DNA of 64,000 nucleotides, taken from Closterium sp. NIES-65. Taxonomy: Eukaryota > Streptophyta > Zygnematophyceae > Desmidiales > Closteriaceae. Positions 41,177 to 51,867 of this stretch are shown here, piece by piece. The notes under the pieces were generated by a model, which was not told the DNA's origin, did not search any database, and was given only the letters and a program-made list of their open reading frames with translations. Within the stretch, counting starts at the first letter, position 1. The number at the start of each line of letters is the position of its first letter. A program made the position numbers and the translations under genes. The stretch lies in the NCBI GenBank assembly GCA_948144175.1, contig CANXME010000231.1, positions 1-64,000 on the forward strand, written 5' to 3'.

Positions 41177-44100
41177 CAGGGCCTCAGATATCAGGAAAAA
41201 AACCCTGAAATTCCTGATTTTGGCAGCCGATTTTTAAGCTACCCTGAACTTTCAGAGTTGGGATTTTTGTTGGACTGATCTTTCAGGTTTTTTTTTTTTG
41301 CCACACTGATTTTCCAGGTTTTTTTCCCGTGGAACACTGATGCCACTACGTTGTAACGAAACCGACACTGAAAGCGAATCTCACCTGTGCCATGTTACCT
41401 CGCCCGCAATTACAGGGAATCTCACATTCCCTGTACGTGGGCACCCCGGGGCAGGACCAATGTTGCCTCAGGTTCACTTTGGCTGGTGTTTTTTTGGCGC
41501 GTCGCCTCTCACACCATTGGGCAGTTTCGCTGCAGCATCCAGTGTCGGCCAGTCCTAACTTGGCAGACATGTGGTGCTGGCGGGCTGCCAAGGTTCCTGC
41601 CCCGTACCCATCATGTGCGGTGCGTTAGGGTTGGGCTGTGCTGGCAAGCACCGTGCCATCCTTCTTGAAGTCGGGGTGAGATGATGATGCCTCCACGCCG
41701 CCCAGCCCACCCACCGTTTCCGCCACCCTTCTTGTCCAACCTTTGCATCAGAACCAGGGTTTCCCTCGTTCACCCTAGTGTACCAGGAGGCAGCCAGCCG
41801 AGGCCTGAGTTTTGCGCTTGCAATCCCTTGCCTTCGCAGTTGTCTCTAGGTTAGATGCGAGGCCGTACGCGCTGCTTACCATGGCGGAGCAGCTTGATGG
41901 CACGGAAAGAAACGGCGACCACGCCGGTGCTGCGCATCGCCAGCCGCATGTAGACCGTACAGAAGCTGTGACCGGCATCGACCTGTTGTTTTCAGGCTTA
42001 GCGCAGGTCAACGTCAATGAGAGGCAACCTGAACTAGAGCCGCCAGACAAGATACCGTTCGAGCACATAGATCTGGAGCCGCTCTGTGCGTCCCCGTCAG
42101 CGCCAGACATCGAGCAAGACAGTTCACCGCCTCCAGCTGACAATACCACTCCTGAACCAGAGGCCAAGAAAACCGGCCGATACACGCAGTCAACGCTGCC
42201 ATTCATTCCTAAGGCCGCAGTCGACGGGGCTACTGTGCCTGCGCCAACCGACCAACGGTCGTCGCCCGTGATAACAAAAACGCAGGAGTCGCCATCTGTT
42301 CCAGGTCCTTCGAAGCAGTCTGGACGCGACGCGCTCTACGCCGAGGCTCTGTATAAGTACAAGGCTGAGTGGCTGGAGAGGTTTGAGTGGCTAATTCTAC
42401 TGCGGCAATCTGACGGTCTCCCTGCTTTCAAATGCTCTATCTGTACCGAGCATGCAGGTTATGCTGGAAAGTGCGGGAAAGGCGGGAAGGGCGCCTCAGA
42501 CGTACAGACTCAGGCGTTCAAGCGGCACGCGCAAACAACCAAGCACAAGGAGGCGGTCAAGAACCAGGCGAAGCTTCTTGCTGAAGCTGGCCGGCAGCCG
42601 CGTATCAACGGTGACAACCTCGCTCGTGACACCGAGAAGGAGCGGGTCATCAAGCTGTGTGACTCCCTCCTCTTCGTGACCAAGCAGGATGCACCCATAG
42701 AACTATGGGTGAACCTCGTTCGCTACCTCGCGGAGCAGAAGGTGCCGGGATTTCCCGCGAAAGGATACGGCACCTACTACACCACGTGAGTAAACGCCGG
42801 GTTTTCATGTTCTTCGTGTTGTGTGTGTTTAACTTTTGGGCACGCTCTAACCGTGATTCACATGCGCCACAGGTACGGCTTTGGCCAGCTCACACAGTCA
42901 ATCGCGACATGGTTACACACCACGCAGCTCGAGCACATCCAAGCAAGCCCGTACATCGGACTCACTTGTGACGAGAGCACAGACAGGTGTCGAGGAAAAC
43001 ACATGATCCTTTTCGTTACTTTCATCCGTGAGAATCGACCGGTCACTGAGTTTCTGGCCCTGCTGACTGTGGAGAAGTGCGACGCTGCATCCCTCCTCTT
43101 AGTGTTTCTGTCTCACTTGCAGGCTCTCGGCATCGACCTTGCCCGGATCGCTGGTATAAGCACCGATGGGGCGAAGGTGATGATGGGACGCAAGAACGGC
43201 CTCGTCGTACGGCTTCGCCTCCGCGTTCCACATCTCGTCTCAAGCCACTGTGTTGCCCACAGGTACGTTTTTTGTTGCACCATGCGTAAACTGCTTGACG
43301 TGACTGTATCATCCTATGCTAATATCCTGTGTTGCTCGCTTGGGTTTTCTTGTGCCTGCAGGGAGGCGCTCGCAGCAAAACATGCAGCCCAGGCCCTTCC
43401 CGAGTTCGACATGGTTGACAGCCTGATCCGTCAACTCGCAGAGCATCTCGGCCGTTCCGGCCCCTGGCATCAACGCTTTATGGAGCTTCAAGAACTCTTC
43501 ACGTCCACGAACCTGGAGCTTCAGGGGATTCACACGGTCCGCTGGCTCTCCAGGGGTGACGCTGTTTTGCGTCTGGTGGCCGTCTTCCCCGCGATCATCG
43601 TCATGCTGTACGAGTGGGACGAGACGCTGTACGAGCTCGCCACGAGCTATAGGTTTCACTTCCTCTTGTACTTCCTGGCCGACGTGCTCGAGCAGCTGAA
43701 CATCCTGAACAAGTCTTTCCAGCAGCGAGAGGTGAGCGACTTGGCGTTTCCGTGTGTGCTTAACTTGTCTTGATGTCTTGTTATTGTATTTGTGGCTTCT
43801 GTGTGTGTTTGTCATTGCAGTTATATTGTTGACAGTCAAACAAAACATTATTTGTGTGAGAAAGCACCCCCAATCTCGACTGTCGTGTTTCCCGCAATGT
43901 TATTTCTTTCGCCCAAACATAGCTTGACATTGCAGGTGTGCACGCGCAGATCAGGAGAACCATCTCCTTCCTAGAGACCCGCTACGTCGACTGCGGCGAT
44001 GATTTTGGGGGCGGGTTGAGCGCGCGCCTGTCCCCGTTCATCATGAAGTACGGGCCGGACAGTGACAACCCCGAGGTGACGGTGCAAGGAGTGGACTCAG

Positions 44101-45261
44101 ACGGTCGGCCCACTAAACACACGTTCAAACTGCACGAGAACCCGAGCGAGGACTACCCAACGCTGGGAAATCACTACAACTGCGTGGATCTCTGCACCTC
44201 GTTTGCAGAGGCGCTCGTGCGCAACCTCACCAAGAGGTTTGCAGATTTGGACTCCCTTGTGGGAGTCCGGCTGTTCATGCCCGATGAGTACCCACCAGAG
44301 AGAGGAGAGCGCCACAAGCAGTGTCTCGAGTGGCTCATGTCACTCGTCAGGCTGTTCAGGGCAGTGGAGACAGACTACATCCTTCCTGGTACGTGTTTAT
44401 TAATTGTGCACCAGTGCTGTACTCAGCGTAACATTTTGAACGTAAAGTTCTGTGTTGGTGTCTGCCTCTGCCCTGTTGGTCAGTCATCCTAACGATCACT
44501 TATCTGCTTTGTCTGGCAGGGATCGACAAGCGCCGGGCGATCAAAGAGCTGCGAGCCTTTTGCCCCATCCTCGCAGGTGCCCCGAAGACCGAGAGAAGCT
44601 TCCATGCCGGCCTCACTGCGATGCTGAAGACAAGCGACTGGACGACCAGCTACCCCAACCTTGTGCGTCTCTGGGTCGCTGTCGCCGTACTGCCGCTGAG
44701 CACAGTGGAATGTGAGCGCGGGTTTTCCCGCCAAAACATCATCAAGTCGTGGCAGCGTGGGAACCTCAAAGACGCCCGCCTTGAAGATCTCGTCACGATG
44801 TCGCTCCTCGAGTACGTGCCCGACTACAACGAAATCGTGCAGGTCTGGCGCAGCTACAAGAAGCGCCGGCCCTTTGGCAATGTGGCAGCAGCTCCAGCAA
44901 GAGAGGGGCAGGGTAGTGGCAGGGGAAAGGAGGCAGAGGCAGTACAGGAGTGGGAAGCAGAGCCAAAGGCTCGGGGGGGTGATGATGATGATGGCTCTGA
45001 TTCCGATGATGATGCATGCATGACCCCTATTAGAGATTCTTAGATCATAACTGCAGCAACTCTTCTTGTGACTATTTATTTTAAATGTAGGAGTCTGAAA
45101 TACAGTCAGTGTTTTTGCAAATGGTACACTGATGCATCAGGCTTTGAAAATTTGCAACACTGAACTTTCAGCTTTTTTTTTTTTGGGACACTGACAATCA
45201 GAGTTCCCACGCAGGGGGACCCTGATGGCCTGACGACCCTAAAAGTGAATCTGAGGCCCTG
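41177..45261 (+). mobile_element. hAT DNA transposon, full length, nested in the Gypsy 2 3' LTR
   Basis: Terminal inverted repeats of 13 bp, CAGGGCCTCAGAT, at 41177-41189 and inverted at 45249-45261, flanked by the 8-bp TSD GAGTGAAC (41169-41176, 45262-45269). This is diagnostic of hAT. Removing 41177-45269 restores an LTR within one base of its partner. Both subterminal regions are rich in CACTGA motifs and T runs (41270-41345; 45110-45200), as expected for transposase binding. It holds a five-exon transposase with no visible break. Confidence 0.95.
41881..45043 (+). CDS. hAT transposase (five exons, about 875 aa)
   Basis: Exons 41881-42785, 42873-43262, 43362-43731, 43950-44388 and 44520-45043; all introns are GT-AG and keep phase. 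The N-terminal region is acidic and disordered. A BED-like zinc finger follows (CSICTEHAGYAGKCG ... RHAQTTKH). The RNase H-like core carries TCDESTD and ISTDGAKVM (candidate catalytic Asp residues), CVAHR, and HTVRWLSRGDAV. The C-terminal hAT dimerisation domain contains WVAVAVLPLSTVECERGFS, where the Glu fits the third catalytic position, and NLKDARLEDLVTMSLLE. An Asp-rich tail ends at 45043. The set resembles the ZNF862/KIAA1586-like branch of hAT proteins. The fourth exon's acceptor (CGCAG at 43949) was chosen because the nearer GCAG breaks frame. Confidence 0.9.
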
Positions 45262-45269
45262 GAGTGAAC

Positions 45270-45585
45270 GAACGAGAATTGCACTATCGAAACAAGAATA
45301 CAATGAGCGAAGGCATGAGCGAAGAATATATAGCGAAACTACAGTGGTAACGGTAATGGACTGTGGTTGTCGTGTGACGAGCCTGGGACTGGGGTTGGGA
45401 AAGTGTCGCAGCGGAGGCCCGGAGCGCGGGTTACCAGCCGGGCCGTGAGGTCGGGGTGCGATGTGCGAAGATGGCGGGATGATTGTCGATGCGAGGATCG
45501 CGAGTGGTAACGGTGCTGACTGAGGTGCTACAGTGATGTACGCGTTGAGCAGAGATGCGAAGTAAGGAAAGGGATTTTCCTTACA
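45270..45585 (-). repeat. Gypsy 2 3' LTR, larger fragment
   Basis: 316 bp that together with 41153-41176 rebuilds the LTR; partner 50845-51185. The hAT and one TSD copy lie between the fragments. Confidence 0.92.
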
Positions 45586-48500
45586 CTACCCCCCCTCCTA
45601 AAGAGGTCCTTTTTACGAAAGAGCGTGGACGTCCCTGAAGTTTCGGCTGCGCAGATATTCGGTGAGAACAGGGTGGTTTGCAATTCTGTCCAGGGGAACC
45701 CAGTTGTCCTCGGTGGGTGTACGGTCTTTCCAGCGGAGCAGGAACTCGATCTTTCAGGCTCCTCGAGGGTCGCGAACTCTGTGGCTCAGGATTTTGTCGG
45801 GGGTGATGATTGATTCGGTTGGCGGACGAGCCATGCTAGCTAGGCGATTTCGTGGGAGTTGGCTTGTGGATGGTACGTAAGGGCGAAGCAGGCTGACGTG
45901 GAACGAGGGGCTGACGTACCAGTCAGCAGGGAGGAGGAGGTGCGCGGTGACAGGTGTTATCATATGGCTAATTCGAAATGGCCCGCAGTATCGAGGGCGG
46001 AGTTTGGGGGTGATGGGCAGGCGGAGGTTTTGAGTGTCGAGTAAAACGAGGTCGTCGGGCTGGTAAGTGACAGGTCTGCGGTGGCGGTCAGCGTTGCGTT
46101 TAGCGATGATGTTTGATTTTTTGATTGCTTCTGCTGCCCTGGTTCATGCTGCTTGCAAAATCTCAGCAAACTGTTGTGCGCGTGGAACGGGGTTGTCGGG
46201 ATTCGGGGTCATGGGTACTGTTGGGTCTTGTCCGTAATTCAGGTAAAATGGTGACTGTTGGGTCGTGGCGGATGGGGCGTTGTTGTATGCGAATTTGACG
46301 AGTGGCAGTTGCTGTTCCCACGTGTTTGGATCATCGCACGTGCCCCTAATGAGCTATTCCATAGTCTGGTTTGTCCGTTCGGTCTGTCCGTCGGTTTCGG
46401 GGTGATACGATGAACTGAACTGCAGTCGCGTGCCGAACTGCTGCCACAGGTTCCGCCAGAAGTTGCTAGTAAACTTCGTGTCTCTGCCGCTGATGATTGA
46501 TGCTGGTATCCCGTGCAGTCGAACGACGGTAGAGATGAAGAGGCGGGCTGTTTCTTCGGCTGTGATTGATTTCTTGCAGGCTGCGAAGTGTGCCATTTTC
46601 GTCAGTCGATCGACGACGACCAGGATTGCGTCATTCCCACTCGCCCCGGCCGGTAAACCCGTGACGAAGTCCATCGTCACTTGCTGCCAAGCACGCTCTG
46701 GAGGTGGGATTGGTTGCAACTGTCCCGCCGGCCGCTTCCGGGTTGACTTCATGATCTGGCAAGTGGGACACGATGCCACGTGTCGTTGCACGTCGGTCAA
46801 CATTTCGGGCCAGTAATAATACCGCTGCAGCTGCTGCCGTGTTTTCTCTACTCCGAAATGTCCCGAGGTAACTCCGTCGTGTGCCTCCTATAACAGTAAT
46901 TCCCGTAGTAGTGTGTACCCTGGTACCCAGATGCGTTCGGTCCCAGCTTTTACGTAATAGACTCCCTTGGTTGCTGCGAATTGCTGCGAGTTTCCTCCTG
47001 TGAAGAATGGGTCCGTTTGATATCCGTGGGTAAATAGTCCTGTTAGTAGCGGGCTGGTCTGGGCGAGTAGTATCGCATGGATCTGGGCAGTGGGGCGGGT
47101 CAGTGCGTCGGCGATATTCGAGGCTCCTTTTTTATAGGTTACCGTATAATGGAAATTTGACTCGAGGAAATCGAGCCACCGAATCTGTCGTGGGTTGAGG
47201 TGGGGCTGTGCACGGAGGTACTGTAGGGATCGATGGTCTGTCCGTAGTGTTACATCTGCGCCGGTCAAGTAGTAGCGCCATACCTTGAATGCATTCACGA
47301 TCGCGAGCATTTCGCGGTCGTGTATCGGGTAATTTCGTTCAGGCGGATGCAGTTTTCGTGATTCGTAGGCGATGGGCTGGAGGCCGTTGCCGAAGTCTTG
47401 TAACAGTACGGCTCCAATGGCGATGTCGCTTGCGTCTGTAACAACTTCGAACGGTCGATGTGGGTCAGCGATGCGTAGGACGGGTGGTGAACAGAGAACA
47501 TGTTTCAGGGCAGAGAAGGCAGCATGCTCTTTCTCCCCCCACGTAAAAACGACCCCCTTGCGTAGTAAATCTGTTAGCGGGGCTGTTAATCGTGCCATGT
47601 CGAGGACGAACCGACGAACATAATTAACGAACCCTAAAAAACTCTGCAGCTCCGTGATGTTCGTCGGGGGATGCCACGCTTTTACGGTATCCAGCTTCTT
47701 GGGGTCGATTTCAACTCCAGCCTCCGAAATAACGTGCCCTAAAAATTCTAGCCTATCCCGAAAAAACTCGCACTTGGAGCCCTTGGTGAGTAACCGATGT
47801 TCCTCTAAAATTTTAAACACTGCTTCGAGATCGACTAATTGTTGCTGCTGGTCGCGACAGTAAACGAGGATGTCGTCCAGGTAAACTATCACGCATTTAT
47901 CTAAAAGTGGCCTAAACGCCTCGTTCATGGTCATCTGAAATGTTGCGGGCGCGTTGGTCAGCCCGAAAGGCATCACCGTGTACTCGAATGACCCGTACCT
48001 AGTCCTAAATGCTGTCTTGGCGCAGTCCGATGGTTCGACCCGAATTTGATGGTAACCCCTCCGTAAGTCTATTTTCGAAAATACCCGTGCTGTTCGCAAC
48101 TGGTCGATCAGTTCGTCGGCGCGGGGGATGGGGTATCGCGATTTGACTGTTACTCTGTTGAGCGCTCGGTAATCGATGCACATGCGAAATCCTCCGTCTC
48201 TTTTCGGTGTGAACAGTATCGGTGCGGCGAACGGTGACAAGCTTGGTCGGATAAACTGCTTCTCTAACAAATAATCTAACTGCTTCCTTAGTTCGTCGAG
48301 CTCGGGCTGTGTCAGTCTGAACTGGCGCTGTACAGTTGGCTCTGCCCCCGGTTCTAACTCGATCCTATGGTCATGCGCCCGCTGAGGTGGCAGTCCTTGC
48401 GGTAAATCGTCTGGAAAAATCCCCGGGTACCGTTTCAACAGATCCTGAAGTACGGGCGGTACCGCTGCCAACAGTTTCTGAAAATCTCTCGGCTGCTCCT

Positions 48501-49208
48501 CTTCTCCTACTAGTGCTATATCCACTGCGTACACGTCAGCTCCCGCGGCAACAACCTGTTTCATCGTGATGGCGTTGACGTGGACCGTTGAAGACTCGGG
48601 TGACCGCCAGCGAGGTAGTTCGACCCAGTTACCACTACTTCGCACGGTGCAGCTACCCGTCGTCCAGTCAATTCGCGGGTTATACCGTCGCAGCCAATCA
48701 CGTCCCAATAAAATGTCGTGGCCATCCAGTGTCGTGGCGAGCATTTCCTGTGTAAACCCGAAGTTCCCTCCGCAGCGGATTTTTACTCGCTCCACCTTTT
48801 CCCGTATGGCCAGAGGCGTGCCGTCGACTAAGCGTGCGTCTATCTCAAGTAAGCAGCGGTTAAGTGTTAACTGCAGTTTCCGTGCGGTCGCGGTATTAAC
48901 TAAACTGTGACTTGCTCCTCCGTCAATAAAAATCTTCACTACTGCTCCCTGTATCTTCCCGTAGATCATTACTGGGCAATCTGTCGCTGTACCCTCCTTA
49001 TTCATCCGAGCCCGATCGATGGCGTGAATCGGTACTGTGACTCGGTGAGGGTCGGTGCGGTTGGGCGAGCAGGTAGTCTCGTCAGTAGTTGGCCCAACTT
49101 CTACTGACTGCTGGCGTTTCCCTGCCTCTGAGAATCCCTCCCCTGCTCTGCTCCGCGGCGCCTCAGCTCTTCTGGGCATTCGCTCTTGCGATGGCCCGGC
49201 CTGTTGCA
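45586..49208 (-). pseudogene. Gypsy 2 pol: protease, RT, RNase H, integrase, chromodomain (broken)
   Basis: An uninterrupted 773-codon stretch (49209-46888) carries protease (IFIDGGASHSLV), RT ([47 protein letters not shown]) and RNase H (VVTDASDIAIGAVL, TDHRSLQYL). A TAG (Gln in relatives) near 46888 ends it. The integrase continues at 46803-46354 with CPTCQ, MDFVTGLP and TDGQTERTNQ, but the second catalytic Asp is Gly (ISGRDTKF; GGC for GAC). Further stops follow at about 46356, 46145 and 45754, and a decayed chromodomain (FLLRWKDRTPTEDNWV) lies near 45720. The zinc knuckle upstream is in another frame, so a frameshift also precedes the protease. Confidence 0.9.
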
Positions 49209-50661
49209 AGCAAAGCAGCGCCCCTTGAACGGTGCGGCAGCTGCATTCGTTGCTGTCACTAGAGCTACACTGTGAGATCCCCGACCGATCCTAGGGAGGG
49301 TTACAGGCGCGTTCGCCTGGGGGGTTATGGGCGCACTGACCCGCTACTGAAACAAGCCCTTTTATCCCAATGGTCTAGTGGTTGGGATTCTGCCATGGTA
49401 TCAGAGCGGTCTCGGGTTCGAATCCCGGTGTATGCACATGTTGGCCGTTGCCACTGTGCTTAGTCCTGGACCTCCCAGTGTGGGGGGGTGTCATTAGAGC
49501 TACACTGTGAGATCCCCGATCGATCCTAGGGAGGGTTACAGGCGCGTTCGCCTGGGGGGTTATGGGCGCACTGACCCGCTACTGAAACAAGCCCTTTTAT
49601 CCCAATGGTCTAGTGGTTGGGATTCTGACAGTTGCGACGGCGTGTACAGTGGCGTGCTCGGTCGGTCCCCGAGGGCGATATCCGTAGTAGGACCCCGGTC
49701 TCGGTCGGCGTAGAATGTCGATTTTCTCGTCGAGCGCGAGAATCTCGTTGAAGTTGGAGAGTCCGCGCAGCATGATTTCGTGCAAGATATCCGGCTTCAG
49801 CCCTCCGATGTAACAGTCCACCCGCTCCGCTTCGTGCATGTAGCCGACCTGTTCGCAAAGTGCGAGAAAACCGCTTGTATAATCTTGAACCGACCCGAGC
49901 TGGCGCCAAGTGCGCAATCTCTGACGCGCCGAAATCGAAGCCGCGATCGGCTCGAAACGCGCCCGTAGCCCTGCGCACCATGCATCCCACGTGCTGTATT
50001 GGGCGGTCTCGCAGAACGAACTCCAGGTGACAGCTGGACCCGTGGGCCCTTCCTCGTGTGACGGTGGCTCGTAGGCGCGTGGCGATGTCACGATGACTCG
50101 CCACCAGTTCATGGCGGGGCCCCTTAGCAGCGAAACTGCATACCGGATCTTCGCGGCGTCCGACTCGACGTAGTTTGCGTCGAAGAAGACGTTCATCGTG
50201 AAGACCCACGATTGAACCGTCGGACCTCCGCGTTGGCTTGGGTCGAAGCAGGGCGGGCGTTGCGGCTTGAGCGGCATTGGTGCCATAATGGCCTGTTCGC
50301 CACTTGTTGCCACAAATTCCACGTGCCGACGGGCTTCCCGGGGCTCCCGCGGGCTTGGTGCGATCCTGCCTCCTCCCATGCCAGGCATCGGCTGGGCGGC
50401 GCCATTACTGGCTGCGCCTGAGCGTTGTCCCATGCTGTCGTGTTGTGTTGGTGTACCGGACGAGATGATGATCAGCTCGTCTGATTGTGTAGATGCATTT
50501 GTCGGTGCGTGTGGTGTCGCCGGAATGTTCACCGTGGATTGTTGACGGGCGGAGTCACGTTCCGCCGTGAGTGTCGCGATTTCGAGCGCCGAATCTTATA
50601 GTTGACGCACGAGACGATCAAGCTGCTCCTGCGTCAATGTGGCGAGCGTGAAATCGGCCAT
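49209..50661 (-). pseudogene. Gypsy 2 gag, interrupted by a TRIM element
   Basis: ATG at 50661 begins MADFTLATLTQEQ, stopped by TAA at 50596-50598. From 50532 the frame is open and holds the capsid domain (TVQSWVFTMNVFFDANYV ... SVQDYTSGFLALCEQVGYM ... LKPDILHEIML). The TRIM at 49254-49630 cuts the basic linker. Beyond it, still in the gag frame, is an intact CX2CX4HX4C knuckle (CFACNRPGHRKSEC, near 49190). Confidence 0.87.
49254..49630 (+). mobile_element. TRIM/SMART: miniature LTR retrotransposon
   Basis: LTRs 49254-49395 and 49489-49630, 142 bp each, with three differences seen (C/T at position 6, one C/T near position 30, and the 5' LTR end TGCCA against TGACA). Ends are TGTCA and TGACA. 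A perfect 12-nt initiator tRNA-Met primer site TGGTATCAGAGC follows the 5' LTR directly (49396-49407), and a purine tract GTGGGGGGG (49480-49488) precedes the 3' LTR. The interior is only 93 bp. The TSD GTTGC is at 49249-49253 and 49631-49635. No coding capacity, so it must be moved by proteins of a complete element. Confidence 0.92.
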
Positions 50662-50844
50662 GGCGGGGGTGTCGGGCAAGCTCAGCGAGAGCCTCGGTCG
50701 TGGCCGTGCGTGCTTACGAGAGAGCACTACGAGCGGCGGTGCTGTATCGCTGAGAGACGTCTACCCCCCCCCAAAAATTGAGATAGTGGGGAAGCGAAAG
50801 TGTGGATGCGGTCCGAGGTGAAGTCGTAGGCTCTGAATACCAAG

Positions 50845-51185
50845 TGTTACGAGTGCAATTGAGTGAACGAACGAGAATTGCACTATCGAAGCAAGAATAC
50901 AATGAGCGAAGGCATGAGCGAATAATATATAGCGAAACTACAATGGTAACGGTAATGGACTGTGGTTGTCGTGTGACGAGCCTGGGACTGAGGTTGGGAA
51001 AGTGTCGAAGCGAAGGCCCGGAGCGCGGGTTACCAGCCGGGCCGTGAGGTCGGGGTGCGATGTGCGAAGATGGCGGGATGATTGTCGATGCAAGGATCGC
51101 GAGTGGTAACGGTGGTGACTGAGGTGCTACAGTGATGTACGCGTTGAGCAGGGATGCGAAGTAAGGAAAAGGGATTTTCCTTACA
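50845..51185 (-). repeat. Gypsy 2 5' LTR
   Basis: 341 bp, TGTTACGAG to CCTTACA on the plus strand, with an ATATATAG stretch near 50930. Outer flank AAACG matches the left TSD. The PBS lies at 50830-50843. Confidence 0.93.
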
Positions 51186-51357
51186 AAACGGAACAATACA
51201 CCGACACACCACCACCAAGCAACACGCAAGACGATGATACTTGCCACCCTAACCCCAAAGTACTTACTTCCACCTCTCGTAACCACTAAAAAATCCTCCA
51301 GTATGACACATCTCGCCATAACACCTCACTGTCGCTCCAAGGGGTGACCCGCCCTAA

Positions 51358-51864
51358 GGGTGTGTCACATCGCCCGACGAACAATTTTCGGAAAATCCGT
51401 CGGGCGGTTGTTAGAAAAGGTAACCACATAATGATGTTCTCCAAAATCCTGGCGAGCGTCGTTATTTTCGAAACAAACTTGTGAATTTGATGGCCTTTGA
51501 ACGGGCCGAAACTAAACCGTACACCGTGTCGACTCCAATCTGGCCAACTAGTCGACACGGTGAGCGACAGACATCTGCGACGTCGCACGTCATCGTACAA
51601 CCTATAGAAACAATCGCCGTCAAATTTGCGACCCCGTCGCACATCTCCGGCTACTGTAGCACGTGCAAATGTGACAGCTTTGATACAACGGCCTGCAAAT
51701 CGGTCATCAAAGCTGTCACATCTGCAAAACTGCAAATCCTGGTCGTTTATCGGTCGACACTCTATCGACCAATCTTTCGACTTTCGCGAAAGAAATGACG
51801 ACCATATATGACGGATATTCGGCCAAAAGCCATTCTCACAAATGGTTGGCGATGTGACACGCCC
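51358..51864. mobile_element. Tourist-like (Harbinger) MITE
   Basis: Terminal inverted repeats GGGTGTGTCACATCGCC (51358-51374) and, inverted, GGGCGTGTCACATCGCC (51848-51864): 16 of 17 match. The TSD TAA is at 51355-51357 and 51865-51867, the classic PIF/Harbinger target. The 507-bp interior has inverted pairs (TGACAGCTTTGAT at 51669 and ATCAAAGCTGTCA at 51706; GTGTCGACT and AGTCGACAC near 51525-51560) and no gene. The long minus-strand frame across it follows from this symmetry. Confidence 0.82.
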
Positions 51865-51867
51865 TAA

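Larger units (their letters stand above)
41153..51185 (-). mobile_element. Gypsy 2, chromodomain Ty3/gypsy element hosting a hAT and a TRIM
   Basis: 5' LTR 50845-51185 (341 bp). 3' LTR split by the hAT: 41153-41176 plus 45270-45585 (340 bp). Both run TGTTACGAG to CCTTACA on the plus strand. The TSD AAACG is at 41148-41152 and 51186-51190. I count 9 substitutions and one indel between LTRs (under 3%). The polypurine tract (minus strand GGAGGGGGGGTAGT) abuts the 3' LTR, and the PBS (minus TTGGTATTCAGAGC) abuts the 5' LTR. The internal frames carry stops, a lost integrase Asp, and a TRIM between gag and pol, so it is dead. Confidence 0.93.

Noticed and set aside
49360..49440. tRNA gene or tRNA-derived SINE (TGGTCTAGTGG and GGTTCGAATCC look like A and B boxes, about 72 bp apart end to end)
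   Set aside because: The arms do not form an acceptor stem, and the same sequence is fully explained by a TRIM: 142-bp terminal repeats, iMet primer site, purine tract and matching 5-bp TSDs.
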